From: Curtobacterium sp. UCD-KPL2560
Lineage (GTDB): Bacteria > Actinomycetota > Actinomycetes > Actinomycetales > Microbacteriaceae
DNA length: 63,392 bases
Reading direction: 5' to 3'
Assembly: GCF_001705035.1 (NCBI RefSeq)
Contig: NZ_MCIG01000008.1
Span: 14,490-77,881 of the forward strand
The notes beneath the pieces were generated by a model. It ran no database searches. It was not told where the DNA came from and worked only from the letters and a program-made list of their open reading frames with translations. Below are positions 13,655 to 22,094 of this stretch, piece after piece. The position numbers and the translations under genes are program-made. Position 1 is the first letter of the stretch. Every line of letters begins with the position of its first letter.

Positions 13655-14617
13655 ATGGGAATCCTGAACACCATCCTCTGGCCCCTCAAGTGGGTGGTCT
13701 CGGCGATCCTCGTGGCCTTCCACTGGATCTTCGAGAGCATCGGGATGGACCCCTCGGCGGGCATCACCTGGGTGCTGTCGATCATCTTCCTGACCTTCGT
13801 GGTGCGCGCGGCACTCATCCCGATCTTCGTGCGGCAGATCAAGTCGCAGCGCCGGATGCTCGAGGTCGCCCCGCAGCTGAAGAAGATCCAGGACAAGTAC
13901 AAGGGCAAGAAGGACCAGTTCTCGCGTGAGGCCATGAGCCGCGAGACCATGGCGCTCTACAAGGAGACCGGGACGAACCCGCTGAGCTCCTGCCTGCCGC
14001 TGCTCATCCAGATGCCGATCTTCTTCTCGCTGTACTCGGTGCTGCACGAGGCGCAGATCAACAAGACGGGCATCGGCCTGCTCACGAACACACTGGCGCA
14101 GGACTTCGGCAACGCCGCCCTGTTCGGCGCCCCCCTGCACGAGACCTTCACGAACGCCTCCGGGTGGGAGGTGCGGGTCATCGCGGGCTTCATGATCGTC
14201 GTGATGACCGTCTCGCAGTTCATCACGCAGCTGCAGCTCGTCGCCAAGAACATGTCGCCGGAGACCAAGGCGTCGCCGATGTACCGCCAGCAGAAGATGA
14301 TGCTGTACATCCTCCCGCTGGTCTTCGTGATCTCGGGTCTGAGCTTCCCGCTCGGCGTCATGTTCTACTGGCTCGCCTCGAACGTCTGGACCATGGCCCA
14401 GCAGTTCTTCGTGATCCGCAGCATGCCGACCCCGGGCTCCGAGGCGGCTCTGGCGCGCGAGGCGCGCCTGGCGAAGAAGGCCCAGCGTCGTGGGACCCCG
14501 GTCCTCGCCGAGGCCGGTGTCGGCGCAGGTGCCGTCGAGGCAGAGGCCGTCCGGGTGAACACGCAGCGGCAGCAGCCCGTGGGCAAGAACCGTTCCAAGA
14601 AGACTGGGAAGAAGTAA
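13655..14617 (+). CDS. yidC: Membrane protein insertase YidC
   Basis: A 320-residue Oxa1/YidC-type insertase that places proteins in the cytoplasmic membrane, alone or with SecYEG. The conserved core is visible: NPLSSCLPLLIQMPIFFSLY and the C-terminal segment LSFPLGVMFYWLASNVWTMAQQ. The cytosolic coiled region KSQRRMLEVAPQLKKIQ follows the second membrane segment, and the cytoplasmic tail is basic (KNRSKKTGKK), which in this family contacts the ribosome. The ATG at 13655 lies 7 bp after yidD. Confidence 0.96.
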   Translation: MGILNTILWPLKWVVSAILVAFHWIFESIGMDPSAGITWVLSIIFLTFVVRAALIPIFVRQIKSQRRMLEVAPQLKKIQDKYKGKKDQFSREAMSRETMALYKETGTNPLSSCLPLLIQMPIFFSLYSVLHEAQINKTGIGLLTNTLAQDFGNAALFGAPLHETFTNASGWEVRVIAGFMIVVMTVSQFITQLQLVAKNMSPETKASPMYRQQKMMLYILPLVFVISGLSFPLGVMFYWLASNVWTMAQQFFVIRSMPTPGSEAALAREARLAKKAQRRGTPVLAEAGVGAGAVEAEAVRVNTQRQQPVGKNRSKKTGKK

Positions 14618-15217
14618 GTGACCGAGCAGGACATCGCCGCCGCCGACGTGGTGGACGAGCACACCGACGGCGAGCAGGCCGCGAGCACGGACGGGGGCGT
14701 CCGCGACGGGGACGTACGTGACGGGGACGTACGTGACGGGGACGTCCGTGACGGGGACGTCCGTGACGGGGACGTCCGTGACGAAGCGGACATCGCGGCG
14801 GACTACATCGAGGAGCTCCTCGACATCTGCGACCTCGACGGCGACATCGAGATCGAGGAGCGCGCCGGACGCGTCTACCTGTCGGTCTCCGACGAGGGCG
14901 GTGCCCTCCATGTGCTCGCGAAGCCGGACACCGTGTCGGCGCTCCAGGAGCTGACGCGCATCACCGTGCAGGCCGAGACCGGCGAGTTCAGCCGTCTCAT
15001 CCTCGACATCGGTGGCTCGCGCGATGCCCGTGCGTCCGAGCTGCAGCGCCTGGTCGACACCGCCGCCGAGCGCATCGAGGCCGGTGCGCCGTCGGCTGCC
15101 CTTCCCCCGATGTCGTCCTACGAGCGCAAGCTCGTGCACGACCTCGTGGCCGAGAAGGGCCTGCACTCGGAGTCCGAGGGTGAGGGTCGGGACCGCCACA
15201 CGGTCGTCACCCGATGA
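14618..15217 (+). CDS. Jag/KhpB-like R3H-domain RNA-binding protein
   Basis: A 199-residue protein with a KH-like fold and a C-terminal R3H domain (SYERKLVHDLVAEKGLHSES...GRDRHTVV), as in Jag/KhpB proteins that bind RNA and influence cell envelope growth. GTG 14618 starts directly after the yidC TAA. Between the N-terminus and the KH-like region lies a short tandem peptide repeat, V-R-D-G-D five times (residues about 28-52), encoded by 15-bp DNA repeats at 14699-14773. The family normally has only a short acidic linker there. The stop overlaps rsmG. Confidence 0.9.
   Translation: MTEQDIAAADVVDEHTDGEQAASTDGGVRDGDVRDGDVRDGDVRDGDVRDGDVRDEADIAADYIEELLDICDLDGDIEIEERAGRVYLSVSDEGGALHVLAKPDTVSALQELTRITVQAETGEFSRLILDIGGSRDARASELQRLVDTAAERIEAGAPSAALPPMSSYERKLVHDLVAEKGLHSESEGEGRDRHTVVTR
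14699..14785 (+). repeat. 15-bp in-frame tandem repeat inside jag
   Basis: Five full copies and a partial sixth of a 15-bp unit (gtccgtgacggggac with c/a variation), each encoding VRDGD. The length is a multiple of three, so copy number can change without breaking the frame. Confidence 0.9.
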
Positions 15218-15861
15218 CGGACGAGGCACCGGCCCCGGTCCTGGAACAGGAGCCCGCCGCGGCGGTCGACCTGTTCGGCGATCGGATCGAGCTCGCACGC
15301 TCCTTCACACACGAGCTCGCGCGTCGTGGCGAGGAGCTGGGCCTCATCGGCCCGCTCGAGCTGCCTCGGCTGTGGACACGACACATCCTCAACTCTGCAC
15401 TGCTGGCACCGCTCCTGGAGGCGCGTGGCCGGGTCGCCGACGTCGGTTCGGGTGCCGGGTTGCCGGGTCTCGTGCTCGCGATCGCTCGGCCCGATGTGTC
15501 GTTCACGCTCATCGAGCCGATGGAACGGCGTTGCGAGTGGCTGACGAGCGAGGCCACGCGCCTGGGGCTCGACAACGTCGAGGTCGTCCGCGGCCGGGCT
15601 GAGGACGTCGCCGACGAGATCGTCGTCGACCAGGTGACCGCGCGCGCGGTGAGTGCCCTGTCGAAGCTCATCCCGTTGACGGTGCCGCTCGTTCGTTCCG
15701 GAGGGCAGCTCATCCTGATGAAGGGCGCCCGGGTCGACGAGGAGATCGAGAAGGCCCGCAAGGTCATCCTCCGGAAGCGGCTCGCCGACGTCGAGGTTCT
15801 CGAGCTCGGGGACGGTGTGGTCGAGGAGACCACGCGAGTCTTCCGGGCTACAGTTGACTGA
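15214..15861 (+). CDS. rsmG: 16S rRNA (guanine527-N7)-methyltransferase RsmG
   Basis: A 215-residue SAM-dependent enzyme that methylates G527 of 16S rRNA; loss gives low-level streptomycin resistance in several bacteria. The SAM loop is VADVGSGAGLPGLVLA, followed by FTLIEPMERRCEWL and the conserved VTARAVSALSKL. Its ATG overlaps the jag stop by four bases. It is the last gene of the rpmH cluster before the partition genes. Confidence 0.96.
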   Translation: MTDEAPAPVLEQEPAAAVDLFGDRIELARSFTHELARRGEELGLIGPLELPRLWTRHILNSALLAPLLEARGRVADVGSGAGLPGLVLAIARPDVSFTLIEPMERRCEWLTSEATRLGLDNVEVVRGRAEDVADEIVVDQVTARAVSALSKLIPLTVPLVRSGGQLILMKGARVDEEIEKARKVILRKRLADVEVLELGDGVVEETTRVFRATVD

Positions 15862-15899
15862 CGCTGCAGCTCGGCCGGTTCGACCGGTGATCGCCGGCA

Positions 15900-15915
15900 C
15901 GTTCCACGTGAAACA
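15900..15915. promoter_or_regulatory. parS-like site 1
   Basis: The 16-mer cgttccacgtgaaaca differs from the consensus tgtttcacgtgaaaca at two positions. It sits between rsmG and parA, immediately upstream of the parA start. Confidence 0.8.
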
Positions 15916-15938
15916 TCGAACCGGGGAAGAGGTCTTCG

Positions 15939-16832
15939 TTGAGTTCATCGACTGACTACGACGCGTCGACACCCCTCGCGCGCGAGATCGCCGATCTCAA
16001 CCGTCGGCGCCGAGCGATCGCGACGCAGCAGTTCCCGCTGCCGCCGAAGACGCGGATCTTCACGGTGTCGAACCAGAAGGGCGGCGTCGGGAAGACCACG
16101 ACGACCGTCAACCTCGCGGCGGCGCTCGCGCACGGTGGGGCGCGCGTGCTGGTGATCGACCTCGACCCGCAGGGCAACGCGTCGACGGCGCTCGGAGTGG
16201 ACCACCAGGCCGAGGTCGCGAGCATCTACGACGTCATCGTCGACGAGGCGCCGATCGCGGACACCGTGCAACGCTCCCCCGAGTCGGACACGCTCTGGTG
16301 CGTGCCGGCCACCATCCACCTCGCTGGCGCGGAGATCGAACTCGTCTCCCTCGTGGCCCGCGAGCAGCGACTCCGCACGGCACTGGACCAGTACCTCAGC
16401 TCGCTGGACGAGCCGTACCACTACGTCTTCATCGACTGCCCGCCCTCGCTGGGACTCCTGACGATCAACGCGTTCGTCGCGGCGCAGGAAGTGCTCATCC
16501 CGATCCAGACCGAGTACTACGCGCTCGAGGGCCTGAGCCAGCTCCTGCGGAACATCGAACTCATCGAGCGGCACCTGAACCCGAACCTGCGGGTCTCGAC
16601 CATCCTGCTCACCATGTTCGACGGGCGCACGAACCTGTCGAACCAGGTCGCTGCGGACGTCCGAGAGCACTTCGGCGACCAGGTGTTGCAGGCGATGATC
16701 CCCCGGTCCGTCCGGGTCAGCGAGGCTCCGAGCTACGGCCAGAGCGTCGTGTCGTACGACGTCAACTCGTCCGGGTCGCTCTCGTACCTCGAGGCGGCCG
16801 CCGAGATCGCAGCACGAGGAGCGCAGGACTGA
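15939..16832 (+). CDS. parA: Chromosome-partitioning ATPase ParA (Soj)
   Basis: A 297-residue ParA/MinD-type ATPase that works with ParB-parS complexes to segregate origins. The deviant Walker A KGGVGKTT spans residues 47-54, followed by VIDLDPQGNAST and FIDCPPSLGLLTINAF. The start is TTG 15939 (reading SSSTDYDAS), with ggggaagag upstream. About 40 residues precede the ATPase fold, a common actinobacterial extension. Its TGA overlaps the parB ATG (tgatg). Confidence 0.96.
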   Translation: MSSSTDYDASTPLAREIADLNRRRRAIATQQFPLPPKTRIFTVSNQKGGVGKTTTTVNLAAALAHGGARVLVIDLDPQGNASTALGVDHQAEVASIYDVIVDEAPIADTVQRSPESDTLWCVPATIHLAGAEIELVSLVAREQRLRTALDQYLSSLDEPYHYVFIDCPPSLGLLTINAFVAAQEVLIPIQTEYYALEGLSQLLRNIELIERHLNPNLRVSTILLTMFDGRTNLSNQVAADVREHFGDQVLQAMIPRSVRVSEAPSYGQSVVSYDVNSSGSLSYLEAAAEIAARGAQD

Positions 16833-17812
16833 TGGCACCCAAGCGAACCGGCCTCGGACGAGGCATCGGCGCACTCATCCCGACCGCGAGTGACCAGCAG
16901 GACCGTCCCGTCGACGTGTTCTTCCCCACGGGAGGCACGCCGGCTTCGGCGCCCAGTGCTTCGGGGCAGACCGCAGAGGACCTGCTCGCGGTGCCCGGTG
17001 CACGCCTGGCGAACCTCAATCCGCTCGACGTCGTGCCGAACGCGCAGCAGCCGCGCAAGGAGTTCCGCGAGGAGGAGCTCCAGGAGCTCGTGCACTCGAT
17101 CCGCGAGATCGGACTCCTGCAGCCGATCGTGGTGCGCCCCATCGCGGGTGCGACCGGTACCGAGCCCCAGTACGAGCTCATCATGGGCGAGCGCCGCCTC
17201 CGTGCGACGAAGGAACTCGGCCTGACGACCATCCCCGCGATCGTCAAGGACACCCCAGATGACGCGATGCTCCGCGACGCCCTCCTGGAGAACCTGCACC
17301 GTGCGCAGTTGAACCCGCTGGAGGAGGCATCGGCTTACCAGCAGCTGCTCGCGGACTTCGGCATCACCCAGGAGGAGCTCGGGCAGCGCATCGGCCGTTC
17401 ACGTCCGCAGATCACCAACACGATCCGCCTGCTCCGCCTCCCCTCCCCCGTGCAGCGTCGAGTGGCGGCCGGTGTGCTGTCCGCGGGGCACGCTCGCGCG
17501 ATCCTCGCTGCTCCGGACGCCGAGGCGATGGAGTACCTCGCCGAGAAGATCGTGAACGAGGACCTTTCGGTTCGTGCGGCTGAGGCCATCGCGCAACAGC
17601 TCAGCACGAAGACGCCGGCGAAGCCCAAGGCCGAGCCGTCGAAGAAGCAGGCCCACTTCAACGACGTCGCCGAGCGACTCGGCGACCGGCTGAACACGCG
17701 GGTGAAGATCGCCGTCGGCGCGCGCAAGAGCTCGGTGACGATCGACTTCGCGAACGGCGACGACCTGAACCGGATCCTCGGCGAGCTCGGCCTGGGCGAC
17801 GTCACGGGCTGA
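16832..17812 (+). CDS. parB: Chromosome-partitioning protein ParB (Spo0J)
   Basis: A 326-residue ParB CTPase clamp that loads at parS and spreads along DNA. The N-terminus RTGLGRGIGALIP is the usual ParA-interacting segment. The CTP-binding motif GERR is at 119-122, within ELIMGERRLRA. The helix-turn-helix for parS is around TQEELGQRIGRSRPQITN. The C-terminal dimerisation part ends TIDFANGDDLNRILGELG. ATG 16832 overlaps parA. Targets are the five nearby parS-like sites. Confidence 0.97.
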   Translation: MAPKRTGLGRGIGALIPTASDQQDRPVDVFFPTGGTPASAPSASGQTAEDLLAVPGARLANLNPLDVVPNAQQPRKEFREEELQELVHSIREIGLLQPIVVRPIAGATGTEPQYELIMGERRLRATKELGLTTIPAIVKDTPDDAMLRDALLENLHRAQLNPLEEASAYQQLLADFGITQEELGQRIGRSRPQITNTIRLLRLPSPVQRRVAAGVLSAGHARAILAAPDAEAMEYLAEKIVNEDLSVRAAEAIAQQLSTKTPAKPKAEPSKKQAHFNDVAERLGDRLNTRVKIAVGARKSSVTIDFANGDDLNRILGELGLGDVTG

Positions 17813-17843
17813 TCCGTCGCGTCGTCGACCTTGCAGGGGCCGA

Positions 17844-17859
17844 TGTTCCACGTGAAACA
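17844..17859. promoter_or_regulatory. parS-like site 2
   Basis: The 16-mer tgttccacgtgaaaca differs by one base from the parS consensus. It lies 32 bp after the parB stop. Confidence 0.88.
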
Positions 17860-17886
17860 TCGTCGAGCCTCGCTCCGGAGGCCCGG

Positions 17887-17902
17887 TGTTCCACGTGGAA
17901 CA
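17887..17902. promoter_or_regulatory. parS-like site 3
   Basis: The perfect palindrome tgttccacgtggaaca lies 43 bp from site 2. Confidence 0.88.
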
Positions 17903-18481
17903 TCGGCGAGTCGCCCCGGGGCGCTGAGATCCGCAGTTCCACGGGGAGCCTGGTCTGCAGGGGCGGCGCGGAGTGGGACCGTCTGGATCCTTCCGGCGTA
18001 CGGCAGTGCGACGGAGTCGATCTGACAGTCGGTAGACGGCGACCCGAAACCGCTGTACGCGCATCTCCGGGGCGATCGCACCTGCGGGCGGGTCGATGGA
18101 CCAGGCGACTGCGAGAGGGCCTGTGAGGCCCAGTGGGGAGCGCTCCAGGACGCGGGACTGGTGCGGCGACCAAGGCCAGGCAGACCTCAGGCGCCGGTAT
18201 CGGCCGAGGTCGGGCGCGATTGATCGTGATGAGAAGGGGCGGCGTGCGGGGCGCACGCACCGTTCCACGTGGAACCCTCTGGTCCGGCGTCACGCTCCGC
18301 CCGGATTGCCGCTCCCTCGGCAGCTTGAGGAGGCCACGTGGCGAACTGGTGCAGCCGGGTTGACGAGCTGCGAACTCGCTGACGCCGGGTGGAGAGCGCG
18401 TGGCCGTCTCGCGCCGACCGCAGCACGACGGCGCGGCGCCCGCCCGGCAGCTGCACTCCCTGGACCCAGTGGCGGAGGCGC
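17903..18481. other. Gene-free partition-site spacer with parS-like site 4
   Basis: About 580 bp with no supportable gene; open frames on both strands are Arg/Pro-rich and lack start signals. It contains a fourth parS-like sequence, cgttccacgtggaacc, at 18261-18276. The whole 17813-18481 stretch is best read as the centromere-like region downstream of parB. Confidence 0.7.
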
Positions 18482-19126
18482 TCAGGAGCGGAGCGCCCGC
18501 AGCTTCCGCAGCCCGAACGCGGCGAACACCGGCTTGACGAAGGTCATCTCCCCGAGGCGGTAGCACTTCGTGCGCACGAGTCGACGGGCGAGGTGCTCGT
18601 CCTGGCGGGCGAGGTACACGCGGGCCTTCTCGGCGTGGAGCCCGTTCGAGCAGATCGCGATACCGTCGAAGTCCTCGAGCAGGGTTCGCGTGTTCTCGAT
18701 GTTCTGCCAGGTCGCTCGGCTCGACTCCTCGATGCTGACCGGCCCGTCCCATCCCGACTGTCGGACAGCACTCCGGAGGTGTCGCGCCTCGCTGATCGGT
18801 CCGCGGACCGGTCCGCCACTGCAGACGATGGTCGCCGATCCCCCGCGGCGCTCGACGTCGCGCGCGGTCCGGACGGCCAAGCGTGCACGCCAGCGGTTCA
18901 CGAGGTTCGGTTGTTGGCCGAGGTTGCCGAAGCCCAGGACGAGGACGGCGATCCGCGGGCCTGCCGGGTCCGGAGGCGCGGCGAGTGTGGGGCCGACGGG
19001 CAAGTGCGCTTCCCGGCGGTCGGCGGACCAATGCACCCACTCCCCCCAGACGAGGACAGCAGCAGTGGCCGCCGTGCTCGCAGCGACGATCGTCGGCACG
19101 ATGCGGCTGCTCCGGACGGTGCTCAC
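18482..19126 (-). CDS. YdcF/ElyC/SanA family (DUF218) envelope protein
   Basis: A 214-residue DUF218 protein. Family members such as ElyC and SanA affect cell-envelope integrity, and the biochemical reaction is unsettled. An N-terminal membrane anchor (VPTIVAASTAATAAVLVWG) precedes the domain core: IAVLVLGFGN, IVCSGG, SEARHLRSAV, EESSRATWQNIENTRTLL and ICSNGLHAEKARVYL. GTG 19126 was chosen because a G-rich ribosome-binding site (ggtggggggt) lies just upstream; an ATG 12 codons earlier is the alternative. A parS-like site lies just upstream of the gene. Confidence 0.8.
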   Translation of the reverse strand: MSTVRSSRIVPTIVAASTAATAAVLVWGEWVHWSADRREAHLPVGPTLAAPPDPAGPRIAVLVLGFGNLGQQPNLVNRWRARLAVRTARDVERRGGSATIVCSGGPVRGPISEARHLRSAVRQSGWDGPVSIEESSRATWQNIENTRTLLEDFDGIAICSNGLHAEKARVYLARQDEHLARRLVRTKCYRLGEMTFVKPVFAAFGLRKLRALRS

Positions 19127-19171
19127 GTCAGCAACCCCCCACCGCTGCTCGCACAACCCCATCGACGTCGA

Positions 19172-19187
19172 TGTTCCACGTGGAACA
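19172..19187. promoter_or_regulatory. parS-like site 5
   Basis: The perfect palindrome tgttccacgtggaaca is identical to site 3. It lies between the divergently read 5' end of the DUF218 gene and the 3' end of ddl. Confidence 0.88.
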
Positions 19188-19207
19188 TTGCCGTTCCAAC
19201 TCCGCGC

Positions 19208-20170
19208 TCAGGCGCCGTGGTCGCGGATGGCCCGCTCGGCGAGCTCGGCGTAGGTCCACCCGAGATCGAACCCCGATGCGCTCAGGGCCTGGGGCACGAG
19301 CGACGTCTCGGTCAGGCCCGGCAGGACGTTGGCCTCGAGGAACCACGGCGTCCCCGCACCGTCGACGATGAGGTCGACGCGGGAGACGTGCCTGAGGCCG
19401 AGCGCCTCATGTGCGGCGACCGCAGCCTCCGCAGCCGCGGACGACGCCGCCTCCGGGAGTCGTGCCGGCGTGTAGAAGGTCGTCAGCCCGGCGTTGTACC
19501 GGGCCTCGAAGCCGTAGACACCGTCCTTCGGAACGATCTCCACGGCGGACAGGGCCACGGGACCGTCACCGGTGTCGATGATCCCGACGGCGACCTCGGT
19601 GCCGCGGATGAGCTGCTCGATGACCACGTCGTCGCAGTAGGTGTACGCCGTGACCATCGCGCGCGGGAGGTCGTGGACGTCCTCGACGAGCGTGACGCCC
19701 TGCGCACTGCCGCCACGCGCCGGCTTGACGGCCAGGGGAACCGGGTGATCCGTCCCGATCGCCTCGAGGACACCCACCGCGCCGAGCTCGCGGAACACGT
19801 CGTGCGACAGGGTGATCGAGCGCGGGGTCCGGACGCCCGCCCGCGCGACCAACGCGGAGGCGGTTGGCTTGTCCCATGCCAGCCGTGCCGACGTCGACCG
19901 TGAGCCGACGAACGGGATGTCCAGCGCCTCCAGGATGCCCCGCAGGGCACCGTCCTCACCGGAGGCGCCGTGCAGTGCCGGCCACACGACGTCTGGGCGG
20001 TCGTCGCGGAGCGCCGGGAGCAGCGACGCGTCAGCGTCGCGCAGGTCGACCTGCCAGCCGTAGCCGCTCAGGGAGTCGGCGACACGACGACCGGATCGCA
20101 ACGAGATGTCCCGCTCGTGCGAGATCCCCCCGGCGACGACGACGACGTGACGACGGGTGAGGTCGGCCAT
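19208..20170 (-). CDS. ddl: D-alanine--D-alanine ligase
   Basis: A 320-residue ATP-grasp ligase that joins two D-alanines for peptidoglycan precursors. Recognisable parts are VVVVAGGISHERDISLRSG at the N-terminus, WPALHGASGEDGALRGILE, the ATP-grasp segment AVKPARGGSAQGVTLVED, and the C-terminal metal/substrate region VDLIVDGAGTPWFLEANVLP followed by GLTETSLVPQ. The N-terminus is typical with ATG 20170, preceded by agaaggatcc. The frame runs further upstream into the aminotransferase but in its wrong frame. Confidence 0.93.
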   Translation of the reverse strand: MADLTRRHVVVVAGGISHERDISLRSGRRVADSLSGYGWQVDLRDADASLLPALRDDRPDVVWPALHGASGEDGALRGILEALDIPFVGSRSTSARLAWDKPTASALVARAGVRTPRSITLSHDVFRELGAVGVLEAIGTDHPVPLAVKPARGGSAQGVTLVEDVHDLPRAMVTAYTYCDDVVIEQLIRGTEVAVGIIDTGDGPVALSAVEIVPKDGVYGFEARYNAGLTTFYTPARLPEAASSAAAEAAVAAHEALGLRHVSRVDLIVDGAGTPWFLEANVLPGLTETSLVPQALSASGFDLGWTYAELAERAIRDHGA

Positions 20171-20208
20171 GCTGGATCCTTCTGCTGCGGTGTGAGGAAA
20201 AGTGCTGA

Positions 20209-21513
20209 TCAGGAGATGTTCGGCGGCGGTGCCGAGACCGAGTCGGACGACGGGACGGCCCGGAACGGACGGGTCGCCGGGCCGAACGTCTCGAGGACGT
20301 CGAGCTCGTCGTTGATGACCGTCGCCAGTCGCTTGACGCCGACCCGGATCTGCTCGGGCGTCGGGTAGCAGAACGACAGGCGGATGTTGCTGCCGCCGCG
20401 GCCGTCGGCGTAGAAGGCCGTGCCGGGGGTGTAGGCCACGAGCTCCTTGACCGCGCGCGGGAGCATGCCCTTGGAGTCGAGCGAGTCCGGCAGGGACAGC
20501 CAGACGAAGAAGCCACCGTTCGGCTTCGTCCACGAGAGGTCGGGCAGGAACTCCCCCAGCGCGGACATCATGGCGTCCCTGCGCTCCGCGTAGAGGCCGC
20601 GGAAGGTGTCGACCTGGCCCTTCCAGTCCGCGGCGTCGAGGTAGGCGTTCACGACGTACTGGCCGAACGAGTTCGGGGCGAGCACCGCGGACTCGTTGGC
20701 GAGGACGAGCTTCTCGCGGATCGCGTGCGGTGCGAGGGCCCAACCGACGCGGAACCCGGGCGCGAGGGTCTTCGAGAACGAGCCCAGGTAGACCACGCCC
20801 TCCTCGTCGATCGAGCGGATGGCCTGCGGCGCCGGTTCGTCGAACCAGAGGAGGCCGTACGGGTTGTCCTCGAGCACGAGGATGCCGTTCGAGCGGCAGA
20901 TGTCCAGGACCTCGATGCGGCGCTCCCGGCTCATCGTGACGCCGGCCGGGTTGTGGAAGTTCGGGATCGTGTAGAGGAACTTGATCCGCTTGCCCTGGGT
21001 CCGGAGGTTCGCGATCGCCTCGCGCAGGGCCTCGGGCACCAGACCGAGTTCGTCGGTCGTGACGTGCACCGTCTCGGCCTGGTACGAGCGGAACACCCCG
21101 ATCGCGCCGACGTAGGACGGGGACTCGGCGAGCACGACGTCGCCCGGGTCGATGAACAGCCGCGTGACGAGGTCGAGCGCGTGCTGCGACCCCGTGGTGA
21201 CCACGACGTCCTCGGCGCTCGCACGGATGCCCTCGAGGCTCATCACGTCGACGATGTGCTCGCGGAGGGAGCGCAGGCCCTGCCCCCCGCCGTACTGCAG
21301 CGCCATCGCCGCGTCCTCGTTCATGACACGGTCGATCGAGCCCGTGACGAGCTCGCGGGGCAGCGCGGAGACGTACGGCATGCCACCGGCGAGCGAGACC
21401 ACCTCGGGGCGGGAGGCGACGGCGAACAGGGCTCGGACCTCGGAGGCGCTCAGCCCTGCGGTGCGCTGGGCGTAGGAGTCGTACCAGGGGTCCAGGCTGT
21501 TGCCGTTGGTCAT
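20209..21513 (-). CDS. PLP-dependent aminotransferase (MocR/LysN type, class I/II)
   Basis: A 434-residue fold-type I aminotransferase. The PLP lysine is in YLGSFSKTLAPGFRVGW. PLP-ring contacts are in VTTGSQHALDLV, and the conserved Asn/Pro motif is in PNFHNPAGVTMS. Overall it resembles 2-aminoadipate and valine-pyruvate type transaminases, but the substrate cannot be fixed from sequence. A ggag ribosome-binding site lies 6 bases before ATG 21513. It is 38 bp upstream of ddl on the same strand, so co-transcription is possible. Confidence 0.88.
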   Translation of the reverse strand: MTNGNSLDPWYDSYAQRTAGLSASEVRALFAVASRPEVVSLAGGMPYVSALPRELVTGSIDRVMNEDAAMALQYGGGQGLRSLREHIVDVMSLEGIRASAEDVVVTTGSQHALDLVTRLFIDPGDVVLAESPSYVGAIGVFRSYQAETVHVTTDELGLVPEALREAIANLRTQGKRIKFLYTIPNFHNPAGVTMSRERRIEVLDICRSNGILVLEDNPYGLLWFDEPAPQAIRSIDEEGVVYLGSFSKTLAPGFRVGWALAPHAIREKLVLANESAVLAPNSFGQYVVNAYLDAADWKGQVDTFRGLYAERRDAMMSALGEFLPDLSWTKPNGGFFVWLSLPDSLDSKGMLPRAVKELVAYTPGTAFYADGRGGSNIRLSFCYPTPEQIRVGVKRLATVINDELDVLETFGPATRPFRAVPSSDSVSAPPPNIS

Positions 21514-21639
21514 CGCGTGCTCCGTTCAGTGGGACATTCCCGCCACACTACGACATCGTCTGCCGGAACCCCGGTGGGAGACGGGGGCCGATCCTGAGGT
21601 TCTGGCCCCGGGCGTCCCAGGGACGGCCCGGGTACGCGG

Positions 21640-21673
21640 ACGGCCCCGCCCTCCCTGAGGAGGACGGGGCCGT
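21640..21673 (-). terminator. Terminator downstream of trxA
   Basis: Strong hairpin: acggccccg pairs with cggggccgt, extended by cctcc/ggagg with one mismatch, and the loop is ctga. It lies 15 bp after the trxA stop on the minus strand and separates trxBA from the aminotransferase gene. Confidence 0.75.
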
Positions 21674-21687
21674 CGGTGCTGGACTGC

Positions 21688-22014
21688 CTACGCCAGGAAC
21701 TCGGCGAGGTCGGCCTCGAGCGCCGGCTTCGGCTTGGCGCCGATGACGGTCTTGACGACCTCGCCGCCCTTGAAGACCTTCATCGCCGGGATGGAGGTGA
21801 TCTGGTAGTTCATCGCGGACTGCGGGTTGTCGTCGACGTTGAGCTTGACGATCTCGATCTTGTCGGCGTGCTCCGCGGCGATCTGGTCGAGGATCGGCGA
21901 GACGGCGCGACACGGGCCGCACCACTCTGCCCAGAAGTCGACGAGGATCGTCTTGTCCGACTTGAGGACCTCGTCGGAGAAGGTGGCGTCGGTGACGGCC
22001 TTGGCGTTGGACAT
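21688..22014 (-). CDS. trxA: Thioredoxin
   Basis: A 108-residue thioredoxin, a cytoplasmic disulfide reductase. The active site is WAEWCGPCRAVSPIL, the cis-proline segment is TSIPAM, and the C-terminal helix is DLAEFL. The ATG follows gaaaggacaacc. It lies 80 bp downstream of trxB on the same strand, so reductase and thioredoxin are probably co-expressed; the hairpin at 21640 ends the unit. Confidence 0.97.
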   Translation of the reverse strand: MSNAKAVTDATFSDEVLKSDKTILVDFWAEWCGPCRAVSPILDQIAAEHADKIEIVKLNVDDNPQSAMNYQITSIPAMKVFKGGEVVKTVIGAKPKPALEADLAEFLA

Positions 22015-22094
22015 GGTTGTCCTTTCTGTGCAGTCGGTACGTGCTGGAACGGTGTCGCCCCGGGGAGCATTCCCCGTGCGGCTCCCGGTGGTGG

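Noticed and set aside
17933-17948. A sixth parS-like sequence (agttccacggggag)
   Set aside because: The right half lacks the gtg(a/g)aaca pattern, so it is too degenerate to claim.
18096-18563. 155-codon plus-strand frame after parB
   Set aside because: No ribosome-binding site or domain, and the end runs antisense to the DUF218 gene.
17802-19040. Long minus-strand frame across the parS spacer and DUF218 gene
   Set aside because: Composition is Arg/Pro/Ser-rich, it overlaps the real DUF218 gene in another phase, and it crosses the parS sites.
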